The position numbers were made by a program, and so were the translations under genes. Positions 39,101 to 50,432 of a stretch of DNA of 64,000 nucleotides are shown here, one piece after another; within the stretch, counting starts at the first letter, position 1, and every line of letters starts with the position of its first letter. Below the pieces are notes generated by a model. It ran no database searches. It saw only the letters and a list, made by a program, of their open reading frames with translations, and had not been told where the DNA came from. The stretch is from Epiperipatus broadwayi (taxonomy: Eukaryota; Onychophora; Udeonychophora; Euonychophora; Peripatidae), in the NCBI GenBank assembly GCA_028023455.1, contig JAQFVV010006216.1, positions 4,046,877 to 4,110,876 on the forward strand, in the 5' to 3' direction.

Positions 39101-40382
39101 CCCATAATAAGTGATCAGCCATTGGTAATTGCAGCAATGGTACTGGACCAGGAGATGGAACACAAGTTAAGGAACCTTCAACATTGGCAAGAGCAGCAAC
39201 CGCTATATAAAAAGCTTGTCCAAATTGTACAACAGCAAGGAAATCCAATACAAGGCTGCTCAACACCTCAAGGAAAGAAGCTATACCGGATAAGAAATGG
39301 GTTGCTGCAGCAGCAGATTGTAGGAGATAAAATTTACTGGAAAATCTTGGTACCACTTGACCTCAGAAACCGTCTCATCATGTATATGCATGGCTTAGTA
39401 GGGCACTATGGCCCTAGAAAAACAAGCTATAAGATGACAATTTCACTGGCCAAAACTATATGAAGATGTGATGGATACCCTCAAGTAATGTGCTATTTGT
39501 GCAAGAGATAAATCACCAAATAGAAACTTTAGTGGAGTAGGTGCCTCTATCATCCCGTCCACACCAAATGAAATACTTGCGATCGATCACTATGGCCCAT
39601 TGCCATCCTACCATAGATTCCGTTACTTACTTGTAACTTATGATCTATTCTCAAAATATGTTTGGGCCTATCCTGTGATGTGAGAAGATTCCCGTTAGAC
39701 AATTCGAGTGTTACAAAAGTGTCAATTCGTCAAGATTGGAAAACTGATCACCATTCTCTTGGACCACGGATCGGCCTTTACATCTCAAGAATGGAAGACT
39801 TGGTTGAGGCAGCAGAACGTTAAACATATTCTGACCTCAATTCGAAATCCTCAGTCTAACCCATGTGAAAGGGTTATGAGGGAAATAAACCGACTATTTA
39901 GGACCCATGTTAACCAAAATCACAGAAGCTGGGTAAATCAAACTGAAAAGATTTTTCAATATATCAGTGGAACCATCAATGAGGCCACTGGCATGACACC
40001 AACATGTTTGCATTTTGGTAAAGCGGACTCATTACTGATCAAGACGCCATTACCCATGGATGAACGTGAAATCATTATTGAAACTGATAGACGCAAGGCA
40101 CACTGCTGCCTTACAGAAAGGGCAGAATGGAAATTATGAGCAGATCGGAGAAGCCAAAATTTCCAGGTTGGGAACTATGTTTGGGTACGGAACTCTCAAC
40201 AAAGTAACCGAGATAAAAGAGTATATAAAAAGTTATTTCCTTTGTACCGGGGACCCTTTATAATTGATCGCACATGTGGCCCATATGCATATTTATTAAA
40301 AGATGGAGATACCATAAAAGGGACATACAATGTCCGTAATCTCAAACCATGTAGGTATTATCCACCTGACCTGGGGTTGTAA
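39101..40382 (+). pseudogene. pol: Gypsy integrase (broken), D,D35E core and GPY/F domain
   Basis: A zinc-binding start (MHGLVGHYG, then CAICARDK at about 39,488-39,511) is followed by the catalytic core. The core Asp are in AIDHYGPLP (39,585-39,587) and LLDHGSAFTS (39,762-39,764), and the Glu is in PCERVMREINR (39,867-39,869). The last two are exactly 35 codons apart, as in the D,D35E family. A C-terminal GPY/F module (VGNYVWVR, LYRGPFII) ends in TAA at 40,380-40,382. Breaks include a shift near 39,435, TAA at 39,485, TGA at 39,678, TAG near 39,690 and TGA at 40,137. The enzyme would join the DNA copy to the genome. Confidence 0.92.
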
Positions 40383-40835
40383 AAATATTAGACTATTAGG
40401 ACGGTTATTAAACGTATAGGAAAATATTAAAATGAACTTGATATTAATGAACTTGGTTGAATGGAATGTCAAATAGGGTTTTAGATAGAAATTTTGTTAT
40501 ATATATTATTGTTTAATTACTATTACTCTTAAATTTTTTTTTTTTATATTATATTAACTAACCTTACTCCAAGAATTTTTTATATAAATATAATCAGATT
40601 AACTAACCTTACTATGATTTCTACCAGACATGGCCAAATTAGGCCATTTTAATTAAACTATAAATTCTAGATCTGGGTATATTAATTGTTCATGTAATCT
40701 CTGCTTTCTATATTTCAATATATCTGTAAAACAATAATAATGTTTTCGTATTTAAATTATGTAATGTAAAATTTTTTTTTCTCTTTCTTGCCTCCCTTTG
40801 TCCTTCCTTAATTGTTCACGGGAAGTACGGGGAAA
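40383..40835 (+). other. Gypsy 3' untranslated region and polypurine tract
   Basis: Non-coding; there is no envelope ORF. TTAACTAACCTTACT occurs twice (about 40,554 and 40,599) with a 45-bp period. GGGGAAA at 40,829-40,835 touches the 3' LTR and is the likely primer site for the second DNA strand. Confidence 0.75.
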
Positions 40836-43481
40836 TGAAACAGTAAGATTCGTATTCGAATCTTAAGTTTCACCTTTTTCTGTCGTCTCTCACTGACCGG
40901 TCTATCCCGCCCAAATTTAAACTTTTTGGTATCGAATTGTGTGTATAGCAATATTAAAAATGTATAAATATATGTAGAATTCAGCATAAACATGCACACA
41001 TTTCGATCTCAAATTAAAGGCAATAAATAGGGATAAAATTATATAATTTAGATTTCTTTTAGTTATATAATTTTGTATAATTTTAATCATTTATTTTGGA
41101 TTATAAAGTTCGTATTTATTGCTTTTTTTAAATTTCATTTAATAATAATTCTAAAAAAATCTGATGTAATATTTAATTAAAAGTTAAAATAATCTTATGT
41201 TCCCTTTTTGTCTTTGAAATTTAAAAGCATCGGTCAGTGATAGATAATAGATTAATTAAAGAAAAATCCCCCAAAATGTAATTAGTAAATGTAAAATGTA
41301 AACAATAGAATGGCAGCTTTCTTTATAATTAAAACCAACAAAATGCATTGATTATCCTCAGGGCAGATTAAGTAGAACCTAAAAATACCTTAACAAAAAT
41401 GTGAAAGATCAAGATAAGAAAAGAGGCCATCTTAGACTTGCTGGAGACCTTGACTTAAACTTTAGCTTTGCTCTCAATCACTGAGAGTCTCCAAAATATA
41501 AAAATAAATTGTTCCTGCCAAGGTATGACCGAGTAAAAGCACCTAGATTATTCTCCATCGGGAGATGGCCTATCGGATGCCGAACTTTCCATTGCCCGTC
41601 ATAAATTCACCATGAAGATCTGCTGCCTGAAATAAATGAGAAAGGTGCTGCTGCTGTTAAAGTAAAATGAAACATCTAAATACAAGAAAGAATTGCCACT
41701 CATGAACTGTTTGCTACTAAACCAATGGACTCAGAAAACTTCTTATAAAACAGGTACCTGTCTGTGTTCAAACTCTAGAGTACTCTAATAATATGCTATA
41801 GCTCTTCTTCATAATACTTATCTAAATTATAAAATGTAAAAAACTATCATTTGTATAACTAAAATTGAATAATTAATTTAATGTGTAAATGTCTCTAATA
41901 ATCTAGCTTATCTCATTCTAACTTTCTTGGATGCGTATTTCTAAAATCTATATTTATTATTTAACTATTGCATGCTCATAATTGTCTCAATTTTCAAAGT
42001 TTAAATCCATGATCGCTTGAAACATTGAATGCGTGTCAAATTTTCATTAATATTTACTTTCATAAATAACTTAACTTTCATATAAATCGACACGCATTCA
42101 ATGCATCATTTATTGTAATGCAGGGTCTACTACTTCGTAAATGGCTGGCATATTAGTTGTAATAATTCTCAGTTTAGATATGTTTTGTATATATTAAATC
42201 TTAATGAATAATTCCATCAAATTATATTTCTTTGAGAGTCGCCAACGTTCTTTAGTAAATGTTGATAATGTAGGGCCGAGTCAGAAATCTATTTAAATCT
42301 CATTATAATCGTTTATACAGTATACATGTGTTACGTTTTAGAGACGCGATGATCCATTCCGCCGTGAAATTTCTTCAGGGTTGAAATTAACCCCAGTCGT
42401 CCTACACAAGCGGGCATAATGGGTGCTCCCGTAGGACTTGACGAAGTCACACAGCCATCTGGCAAACTGCGACATGGACCACTTGTCCCTGGTTATGCTT
42501 ATGTGACATCTTACGTTGTCAGGCCGATGGCAGAGACCAGCCTGACATTCTTATAAACCCATGCACAGCATTGCAGTTTCGATATACTGCCATTCCATAT
42601 CGCCTTTCTAAAGCGTACCACGTGTTCCTTTACTTAATTTTATTATTCTATATATCACTCCGCCTCTGCATTATCTTCGTAATTCACTCTCAAATAAATG
42701 TTTGTCCTTAGTCATAAAATAAATATTTTAAAGTAAATAAATATATGTCCGCCGCTACTCTTAAATCTTACTTTAGACTCTTGCATTGCAAAGGTATAAA
42801 TTCCCCAAGGCATGCATTAGAAATACTTACTTGAGAATTTTAGGTAGCTAGATTACGCCTTCAAATAAATGAATTCCTTTTGTAAACATTACAGTATCGG
42901 AAATACCGTTACTGAGGTCCTCAAGATAAATTAAGGTCGAAACAAATAAATGTATTCATTTTGTAAACATTACAGTATCGGAAATACCGCTACTGAAGTC
43001 CTCAATATAAAATAATGTATAAATAAATAAATGTATTCTTTAAAATATAATAGTATTACAAATCCCACTAATGAAGCTTTGAATCCATAAAATATTATTA
43101 GTAAATGATTTTCTTATTAAAATGTGTGAATAAATAATTTTAAACTATACGTCTGCAGTTACGTTTCATTTATTCGATACCCATTCTATATAATATTTCC
43201 TCGATTATGTAAATATGAATGTTTAATTAATATTAGTTTGATTATTGGCTAACTCGAGAATAAAATCATGAATCTCTTGCATATCCCTGACCACCGTGCC
43301 TAAGGAAATATTTACTAATGTCGCATCAGATGCGTTGTTTCGTGGATTGTATTGTGGAACCGATAAACTATGTTCGAACTCAGTAACACGGGTGGCTTCG
43401 TTACCTCGATCGTGCTTCTGTTCTGTGTGGTGGTTGAATTCTGCACTATGTTGACGAGTCACACATTTTGTGACTGTTACA
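40836..43481 (+). repeat. 3' LTR (2646 bp)
   Basis: Partner of the 5' LTR, with the same start, end and internal landmarks. These include the 15-bp hairpin arms at 42,023-42,037 and 42,089-42,103. Small indels against the 5' copy include a 7-bp deletion near 42,370. It is followed by an ATATAT run at the insertion site. Confidence 0.92.
43223..43462 (-). CDS. Antisense ORF at the LTR 3' end (79 aa), 3' LTR copy
   Basis: Same length and end as the copy at 35,098-35,337. It starts MTRQHSAEFNHHTEQKHD, and six residues differ, all in the first 22. The last ~57 residues are unchanged. That does not by itself show selection, because the two copies were identical at insertion. Confidence 0.35.
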   Translation of the reverse strand: MTRQHSAEFNHHTEQKHDRGNEATRVTEFEHSLSVPQYNPRNNASDATLVNISLGTVVRDMQEIHDFILELANNQTNIN

Positions 43482-43629
43482 ATATATATATATATACAGA
43501 AAATGTTTCAAGTAGATTGGTTATTTAGCCTTATATAAATACAGTTATTATCATGAAAAACACCACTACAGAAGTAAGTCTTGGAATTATAAGTCCAGAT
43601 ATTATGAAAATGATTCACAGTCAGTAACA

Positions 43630-44007
43630 GGAATTAAGAATAAAATAAAAAATTTGAAGGATTAGATAAGAAAAACAGAATTCAAGATTGAAATAAGAAA
43701 ATTTAATAATAATTGTGATAAAAGATTTGAAGATTCAAATAAAATTTTTGAAGATATTGATAAAAGACTAAATGATCAGAAGACAGAATTAAGGGAAGAT
43801 TTTAGAAAATTCAAGGGTGAAATCAATGTGAGTTTCATGTTTGGTGCATGATTCAAAGAGCTCTCACACGATCTTAAGACTAAATTTAAGGAGTCAGAAA
43901 ATAAACATAATGCTATGTTCAAAGAATTAAAAATACTAAATAGAAGGCTACAAAAATTAGATTTAAATCTAAGGAACTTTGAAGATAGTTTTGAAGTTAA
44001 GATGTAG
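43630..44007 (+). pseudogene. Coiled-coil gag-like relic
   Basis: A 126-codon stretch with two internal stops reads as a long coiled coil: KRFEDSNKIFEDIDKRLND, FRKFKGEINVSFMFG, FKELKILNRRLQKLDLN. The heptad-like spacing and Lys/Glu/Asn richness resemble the gag-type N-termini at 8.3 and 29 kb, though no clear sequence match is visible. A cytoskeletal-type gene fragment is the alternative. Confidence 0.4.
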
Positions 44008-44640
44008 GTTAAATATAGAAAATTGTATTACAATCAAATAGTGGATGTAGTAATCTGGAAAAAGGCCCAAATCATTTTGAAAATAATGGCATTTCAGGTG
44101 GTGATATAAATTTACTACATAAGCAACATAATTTTTTCTGAATAGATCCTGTTTGGAAAGAACTATCACACTAATGTCAATATGTCAACAATTATTAAAT
44201 GTTGATGTAATCATTGCCATAAATGTAAAATGAAAGTACCCACTGCAAATAAGTATAGCATAAGGGACAGTAGGGAGAAGAATCTTTTTATTGAGCATGG
44301 ACTGAGCATTCTCTTGAAAAATCTTTTAAATACCCTTATTGTGATTTTATAAATAAATAGTGTGTAAATTTTGTATAAATATGCGAAAATATTTCATAAT
44401 CATACTTCTAAAAATGTTGAATTTATTAAAATGGTGAACAAACTATATGATACAGATTATAATCCTCAGAGCTTTGAATGTAGCTATAAAATAGAAGTTA
44501 TGGAAAACTTAAATAATCACCAAAACAAAACACACAATAAAGTAGTTGTAATTTTATAGGTCAATATTTTTATATTGAATTGCTAGGAAATTGATAGATG
44601 TATAACTTTTTAATATTTTCTTTATCAGTTTTCCTAAATG
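44008..44640. other. AT-rich sequence, nothing firmly recognised
   Basis: A 62-codon frame at 44,371-44,559 has mixed composition but no family resemblance. It may be further decayed retroelement. Confidence 0.3.
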
Positions 44641-45074
44641 TCAATATTACTATAGCATTTCTTCCAATCATCTGATACATCTCTATCATTTAGACATTTG
44701 GTATATGACTTTGCCAGAAATGTTTCAATTTGTTCACCTGTTTCTTTGAAAGTATCAGTAATAATTCCATCATGTTCTGAGCTTTTCCATTATTTTATAA
44801 ATTTAATTGCATGTTTCAGCTCTTTATTTAAAATGCTTCACAAATGTGTTTTTTTTTTTGCCTTTTACTATTGTATAAATTTTTGTAGAACTCTTCACAT
44901 ATTTCATAAGGTCTCCTTTCTTTATTTTCTTCTTAATGCAGAAGTAATTTTTCTTTCAATACCAATATGTTTTACACTTTTGATATTTTCATTTTCTCCT
45001 ATGGCTTTCTTTGTCAATTCACAATTATATTTTCCTATTTCATTATTAATTCTTTATCATATCATTTTACAAAA
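44641..45074 (-). pseudogene. LINE reverse transcriptase fragment (downstream part)
   Basis: On the minus strand, KELKHAIKFIK, then a stop, then WKSSEHDGIITDTFKETGEQ matches the N-terminal RT segment of RTE/L1-like LINEs (family pattern: AIxxLKxxKAPGPDGI, then FKxxGE). The typical Pro-Gly-Pro-Asp-Gly is altered to SEHDG. It is cut at 45,074 by a hAT insertion and continues, upstream in reading order, at 48,258-49,440. Confidence 0.65.
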
Positions 45075-45082
45075 CTCTAGAT
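45075..45082. repeat. 8-bp target-site duplication of the hAT element (left)
   Basis: CTCTAGAT here is repeated exactly at 48,258-48,265, immediately outside the other end of the element. Eight bases is the hAT target-duplication length. Confidence 0.95.
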
Positions 45083-45854
45083 CAGCACTTCTTAAACTTT
45101 TTTCATTCATTATCCCTTTTTATCATCAAGATTTTTTCGTGACTCCAGATATTAAATATAAAATAGATATAGAAATAAATATTCCCATAAATAAATTATT
45201 TCTTTGGTAAACAATAAACATATGAAAATAAGTAGTTTTAGAATTTGTTTTAAGTATACAAAAATTAATGAAAAAAAATCATGTTTTAATAAGACGGATG
45301 TGCTTGTTTTTTGCTGCATAATAAATTAAATCTTGGTAAAATATTTGATACTGCTGGACGTAAAGCATCTTCAACATTTTTCAGCATTGAACGATATTTT
45401 GATTTAATATACATTAAAGCTGAAAAAGTCATTTCACATAAGTATGTGGTACTGAATGGCAGAAGAACATTTAATGCCATTTCAGAAATTGTGGAAAATT
45501 CTGTCCTAGCTCCAATCCAGAATTCCATAGGATTTTTGTGGAAAGTCAAGTTTTACGTTTGAGTCACTCGATAGCTCAGCAAATTCCTCTTGGGCTTTAT
45601 ATGGCAGGTGTTTAATCTCATTAATATCAATAAAAATAGTCTTTGAATCCAAGACGACCTTTTGAAATCTAAATTCGATATAAAGTATTTGCAAAACTGT
45701 TTCTAGGGTTTTTAAGTGATCTATAATAATTTTTGCAATTAAAGTTTTACAATTATTTTTTCAATTATAAAATTGTTTATAGTTGAAAACATTTCCAATG
45801 AATCATTTTCCACCCTATTTTTCCAAATGTTGATCTTTTTACTAAAACCTTCAA

Positions 45855-46134
45855 TTTTATCATTTGAAGTAAAAATATTATTATTTCTTCCTTGAAGAGA
45901 CAAGGAAAGATCATTTAACTTCTCAAAAATATCAGACAAATAGCACAGATTTGATAGCCATAAGTCATTTTGAAAAAGAGCAGCAAGATCAGATTTTTAT
46001 CATTTGAAGTAAAAATATTATTATTTTTTCCTTGAAGAGACAAGGAAAGATCATTTAACTTCTCAAAAATATCAGACAAATAGCACAGATTTGATAGCCA
46101 TAAATCATTTTGAAAAAGAGCAGCAAGATCAGAT
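45855..46134. repeat. 140-bp tandem duplication inside the hAT
   Basis: The block starting near TTTATCATTTGAAGTAAAAA recurs exactly 140 bp later with only a few differences. It repeats a coding segment and so disrupts the transposase. Confidence 0.9.
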
Positions 46135-46908
46135 TTTTGTTAGATTAAAAATACATAATTTCTTCTTTTGATAACAATAATCTTCTTAAATTTCACCCTC
46201 TTGACATCCATCTTACTTCTGCATGGTAATAATAAATTTTTGTATTCCAAGTCCATGTCTTTACAAGGATTTAAAAATAAATGGTTGTTAACAGCTTTTA
46301 ATAAACTTTATAATTTTGAGCATCCTGAAGCACATTGTTCAATTCTGTTGCTAATCTTTTTGCTGCAAGGGCCTCTTGATGGATCAGTCAATGTGTAAAA
46401 CTTACATGATTATTACCAGAAGCTTTAACAAATGATTTAAAAACAATATTTTCACCAGTCATTGCTTTTCCACCATCTGAGCATATTCCAAAGCAATTTT
46501 TTCATTCTAAACCTTCAGTTCTAAAAAAAAAATTGTCTACTTTATTATATATATGTTTTTCCCTCTTATATGTCTTCCAAAGAACAATACAATAACAATT
46601 CTTCCTCAATGTTTTCTTTATAAATGTATCTGACATATACTAATAATTGAGCTATTTTTAAAATATTAGTTGTTTTGTCCAATTGAATTGTAAATATTGG
46701 GCTTTCTTTAAGTCTAGGAATAAGTTACTCAAATTGGTCATTACTAATTTCAGAAATTCTATTAGTGACAGTATCATTTGACCAAAGAATTTTCTGAATT
46801 TCATCATCATATTTACTTCTGTGAAATATTTCTACCATTTTAATAGCAGCAGGTAATATAAGATCTTCTCCAATGGTGTATGGCTTTTTATTTTTAGCAA
46901 TCAGATAT

Positions 46909-47188
46909 GAAACTTCATATGATGTGAGTAAATATTTTTCATTAACAGTTATAAATTTCTCAAAATATTTTTGTTTTATTTGAAGTTTTTAACAGTCATT
47001 TGAAATATTCTTTTGGTTTATTGACATATGAAGGATGCTTGGGTTCATGAAACTTCATATGATGTGAGTAAATATTTTTCATTAACAGTTATAAATTTCT
47101 CAAAATATTTTTGTTTTATTTGAAGTTTTTAACAGTCATTTGAAATATTCTTTTGGTTTATTGACATATGAAGGATGCTTGGGTTCAA
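46909..47188. repeat. Second 140-bp tandem duplication inside the hAT
   Basis: GAAACTTCATATGATGTGAG and the following sequence through AAGGATGCTTGGGTTCA recur 140 bp later with no visible difference. It is a different segment from the one duplicated at 45.9 kb. Confidence 0.92.
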
Positions 47189-48257
47189 AATGCCTTTTTA
47201 ATTTTGATGGTTTCATACTCTCCATAGAAAAACATTATTGCAAATTAAACAAAGAAGTTGTTCATTACCATCACAGTTGTTGAATGTAAAGTCAAATTGG
47301 AGAAATGTCTCATCATATTTTCTTTTTTGCATCTTAGATTCCTCTTTCTGATTATGAGATTCTGCTTGAAGAGACTTTGTAGCATTGCCATCTGCATCAT
47401 TACCTTTGGTACTCAAGTTCCACCATTTATCCATGGGTAAAAAGTATTTTTATTCTAAAATATAAATAAAATAATGTACTTATTAGTTAGCAGAGACACC
47501 AAGTGGCAGTTGTGGTTTTGTTTAATTATACGAAGCATATTTACTCCCTGTATGTTCTATTTTTTAATATCCTTGTATGTTTTATTTTTTAATATTTAAA
47601 AATATCAATAAATCAATTATAAATTACCTGTTAAGTTTAAAAAATAGGAATATGTTTTTACTTGTTAATAAATAAATGACAATAAGTTTCAAATAAAAAA
47701 TTTAATTTTTATAATAACTAGTAGGATGATAAATGTTGAATAAAAAAGTGAGAAAAAAATATATGAGCATTTTTATATATAAAAAATAATATCTTTCATA
47801 ATATTTATTCAAATAAATACTAACCTTAATTGAGTAAAACAGTTAAATACAATATTGTATTGTTCTTGCAATGTAGATACTTATTGAAATGAAACCAAAA
47901 CAAATAACTTGACCGGAAATGCATTATATAATCACAGTGGCACCAACTTATTCTCACCACTGCAGCATATATTTTGATCCGAAATAACTTATATGTTGAA
48001 ATTGCAATGCAACACCACTATTATGATACATTTAGTGTTATTTTTCAATATATAAATATAATTTACAGCTCAACTTGGCCATCATCACAATTTTATAATT
48101 ACACTATACAGAAAACATAATATATTAAATTAAAGATAATGAAGGGATTGTGACTAATATTTTTTTAAATTCATGTATCTGAATTAAATTTTCACGACCC
48201 CAACTTTTTGCTTCCTGACCCTATTTGGGATCATGGCCCACAGTTTAAGAAACGCTG

Positions 48258-49440
48258 CTCTAGATACTCAATTATTTTTGAAATTTTTCATATTCCTTTT
48301 TTTCTTCATATATTTTATTTTCTAAGTAGAAAATTTACTGGTAAAAGACTAATTTTTGTATGATCATCTTTTTTTAGAGTACTTCATAAAGTATCAATTA
48401 TCACTAAACTTTGCTTAAAGTAGGCTATGAATATGGAGACTTAAGTTCTCTGAAAGCACTCAGCTGTATAATTCTTTGCTAATAATAAGCTTCACTTTTT
48501 TGCATAAAGTGCAATTTATTTTAAACTTACCACTCAAAGTTGAAGTATAAAGCAAGTATTTTATTTCAATTATCTTTTTATTGATTTCAGTCAAATCTGA
48601 ACAATTTCCAGGTTTGTTAATATTTTAAAACAATTTCCAGTTCTAATTTAGATTTGCTGGAGTATTTCTTAAGATTAGGAATATCAATTGTTATTATTGA
48701 CTTTTCTTAATAATTTTATTTCTCTAGTTTTGCATTAACATATATTTTATATCTTATTAATTGATTATCATTTCCTCTCTTGACTCTATTAAGAACATTA
48801 CTATTTTGAAATACATGTTTTCTATTAGATAAAATGAATCCAATTATACAATATCTTTATTTGATTGCTTCCATGTTCATTTCCATTTAGAATGTTTCTT
48901 AAAAAAATTCATAATATTCAATTGTTATCTTTTTTCCTGAAAATTCCACAAATCTGTATCCTCCCTTATACCTATCACTATAATCAAATTTACAACATTT
49001 TCATCTTTCAAACATTTATTAATTCTATTATTAAATTTTCTCATGACAATTTAAAAATATTGTTTGGTCTGATCAAAGGCATTTTGTATCTCCGACATAA
49101 AATCTTCTATTTCTTCATCACAATGAAAATCTGTTAGAGCATAAACCTGAATCATTTCCATTTGTTATCTTCCATTGAGCTGAAAACTAATCTTGTCATT
49201 CTGTATGATATACAATTAATATTCCAATGCTGTTCTTCCACTTTTTATTTATAATAAATCCTACTCTATTTATGCTTCCAATATTTGTGCCTTTATAATA
49301 AAGAACATTTCCATTTTTAAATCAATTTTTCCTTTATTTTAATATTATACAATTCTTCCAATTATGCAATCTTTCTTTACTTGAAAGTGATATGCAGCTG
49401 CAGATATCTAAATAAAAGATTGTCACAGAATGATAACCTG
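48258..49440 (-). pseudogene. LINE endonuclease-region relic (upstream part)
   Basis: On the minus strand, RVGFIINKKWKNSIGIL near 49,215-49,265 matches the apurinic-type endonuclease of RTE-like LINEs (family pattern: GVGFIVNK..). Further low-quality protein-like pieces run toward 48,266, interrupted by many stops. In reading order this precedes the RT fragment at 44.6-45.1 kb. Together they form one LINE relic interrupted by the hAT. Confidence 0.55.
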
Positions 49441-50432
49441 GGTCTGCAATCCAAGAATTTTTAGCATCCTTCACTTTCAACCACTAACTGCTGTCTTGGC
49501 TGGAAACTTTATAGCCTTCTCACATTAAGGGTTATAATTTAGTTTTGCCTGTCATAATTGTATGTCTATTATAAAAAAGTTTATTCACACACATTCATTT
49601 GCCTTCAAAAAAACTCAACTTTTATTTTTGTTAAAAACTTTCAATCAACTGAGGAAAAAGACCCATAGTGTTTCTTGATTTTAAATTAAGAGGTAAAAAG
49701 CCAATAAAATCACCACACTAATTTATGCATGTTGTTGGACAGCCCATCTATGAATAATATAATAATAACAGCTGCAACAACAAAAAAAATATGACATTGA
49801 CATTAGAAATTTGATTTGCACACTTTTTTAAAGCCTCAAAAAAGAATCCAAGAATCTCATTTCAGTTAACAGCAAACTCTTTGTCTCATAATTTTAAAGA
49901 AAAAATTTGCAATATTTAGTATTAAATCCACATTATCATTTATCTTTATGCTTATTAAATAAGATGTACAAATAGAAAAAGTTTATTTATACAAAACATT
50001 TATTTAAAATACAAATATTACATAATTGTTAAATTATATATATATATATGAATGTAAATCGTGATAATTGAGCATAAAATGGCAGGATAAGAACAATTCC
50101 ATTTAATTGTCTAAATTGATATATTTTTAATACTTGAATCCGCTTATGACCATATCTCTAAATTGAATAGAACATTAAATGTTATTCTAGTAGGGATGGA
50201 TTGAGAGTTATATAATACTGTTTCTAAGTTTACAGAAATATTTTATTTTTTATATATTTTTTAAAAAATAATAAAGTCAGAATGGTTTACGAAAAAAATG
50301 TAATAATGATCCAATAATTTAGCAAAATAATTATCAAAATTAAAAATGCGAATAATTTGAATATTTAATAATATTTATTTTATATTTAAATACAAGTATA
50401 ATTAATATACTTGGAGTTTATATCTCATATAG
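49441..50432. other. AT-rich spacer, possibly more LINE relic
   Basis: No domain recognised. (TA)n lies at about 50,036-50,050. Confidence 0.35.

Larger units (their letters stand above)
32703..43481 (+). mobile_element. Complete-structure Ty3/gypsy LTR retrotransposon, 10.8 kb
   Basis: Two 2.65-kb direct repeats, each starting TGAAACAG and ending CTGTTACA (imperfect inverted ends, TG..CA), flank a 5.5-kb interior. GGGGAAA at 40,829-40,835 directly precedes the 3' LTR as a polypurine tract. ATAT lies on both sides, but the target is an AT repeat, so the length of the duplication is ambiguous. The interior reads gag, protease, RT, RNase H, integrase in Ty3/gypsy order, with no envelope gene. 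Every gene is broken by stops or shifts, so this copy cannot move by itself. The LTRs differ from each other by scattered substitutions and small indels, so the insertion is not brand-new. It could only move with enzymes from an intact relative. Confidence 0.95.
45286..47434 (-). pseudogene. hAT transposase, ZBED5/FAM200-like (broken)
   Basis: Reading from 47,434 down, MDKWW and RKYDETFLQFDFTF with CLICNNVF start a BED-type zinc finger. It continues after a frameshift near 47,220 as MKPSKLKRHFEPKHPSY. The catalytic part includes KMVEIFHRSKYDDEIQKI, FTIQLDKTTNI (first acidic residue) and AQLLVYVRYIY. The C-terminal dimerisation region is intact at 45,286-45,549: LLPFSTTYLCEMTFSALMYI, KSKYRSMLKNVEDALRPAVS, LCSKKQAHPS. 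These match the animal hAT lineage that also gave rise to ZBED5 and FAM200 host genes. Several stops, shifts and two internal 140-bp duplications make it dead. The protein would bind the ends and cut and paste the element. Confidence 0.93.
45083..48257 (-). mobile_element. hAT DNA transposon (ZBED5/Charlie-like), 3175 bp
   Basis: Imperfect 16-bp terminal inverted repeats (CAGCACTTCTTAAACT on the left, CAGCGTTTCTTAAACT on the right strand, two mismatches) lie inside a perfect 8-bp target duplication, CTCTAGAT. The right end continues GTGGGCCATGATC, the G/C-rich subterminal stretch common in these hATs. It carries one minus-strand transposase, now broken. It landed inside an older LINE, which it splits. 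Confidence 0.95.

Noticed and set aside
39078-39356. 92-codon minus-strand frame within the integrase region
   Set aside because: Shadow of the plus-strand pol sequence, which has clear family motifs.
44698-45210. 170-codon plus-strand frame resembling a membrane protein
   Set aside because: Its reverse strand carries LINE RT motifs and then the hAT end; it crosses the hAT boundary at 45,082 and so cannot be one gene.
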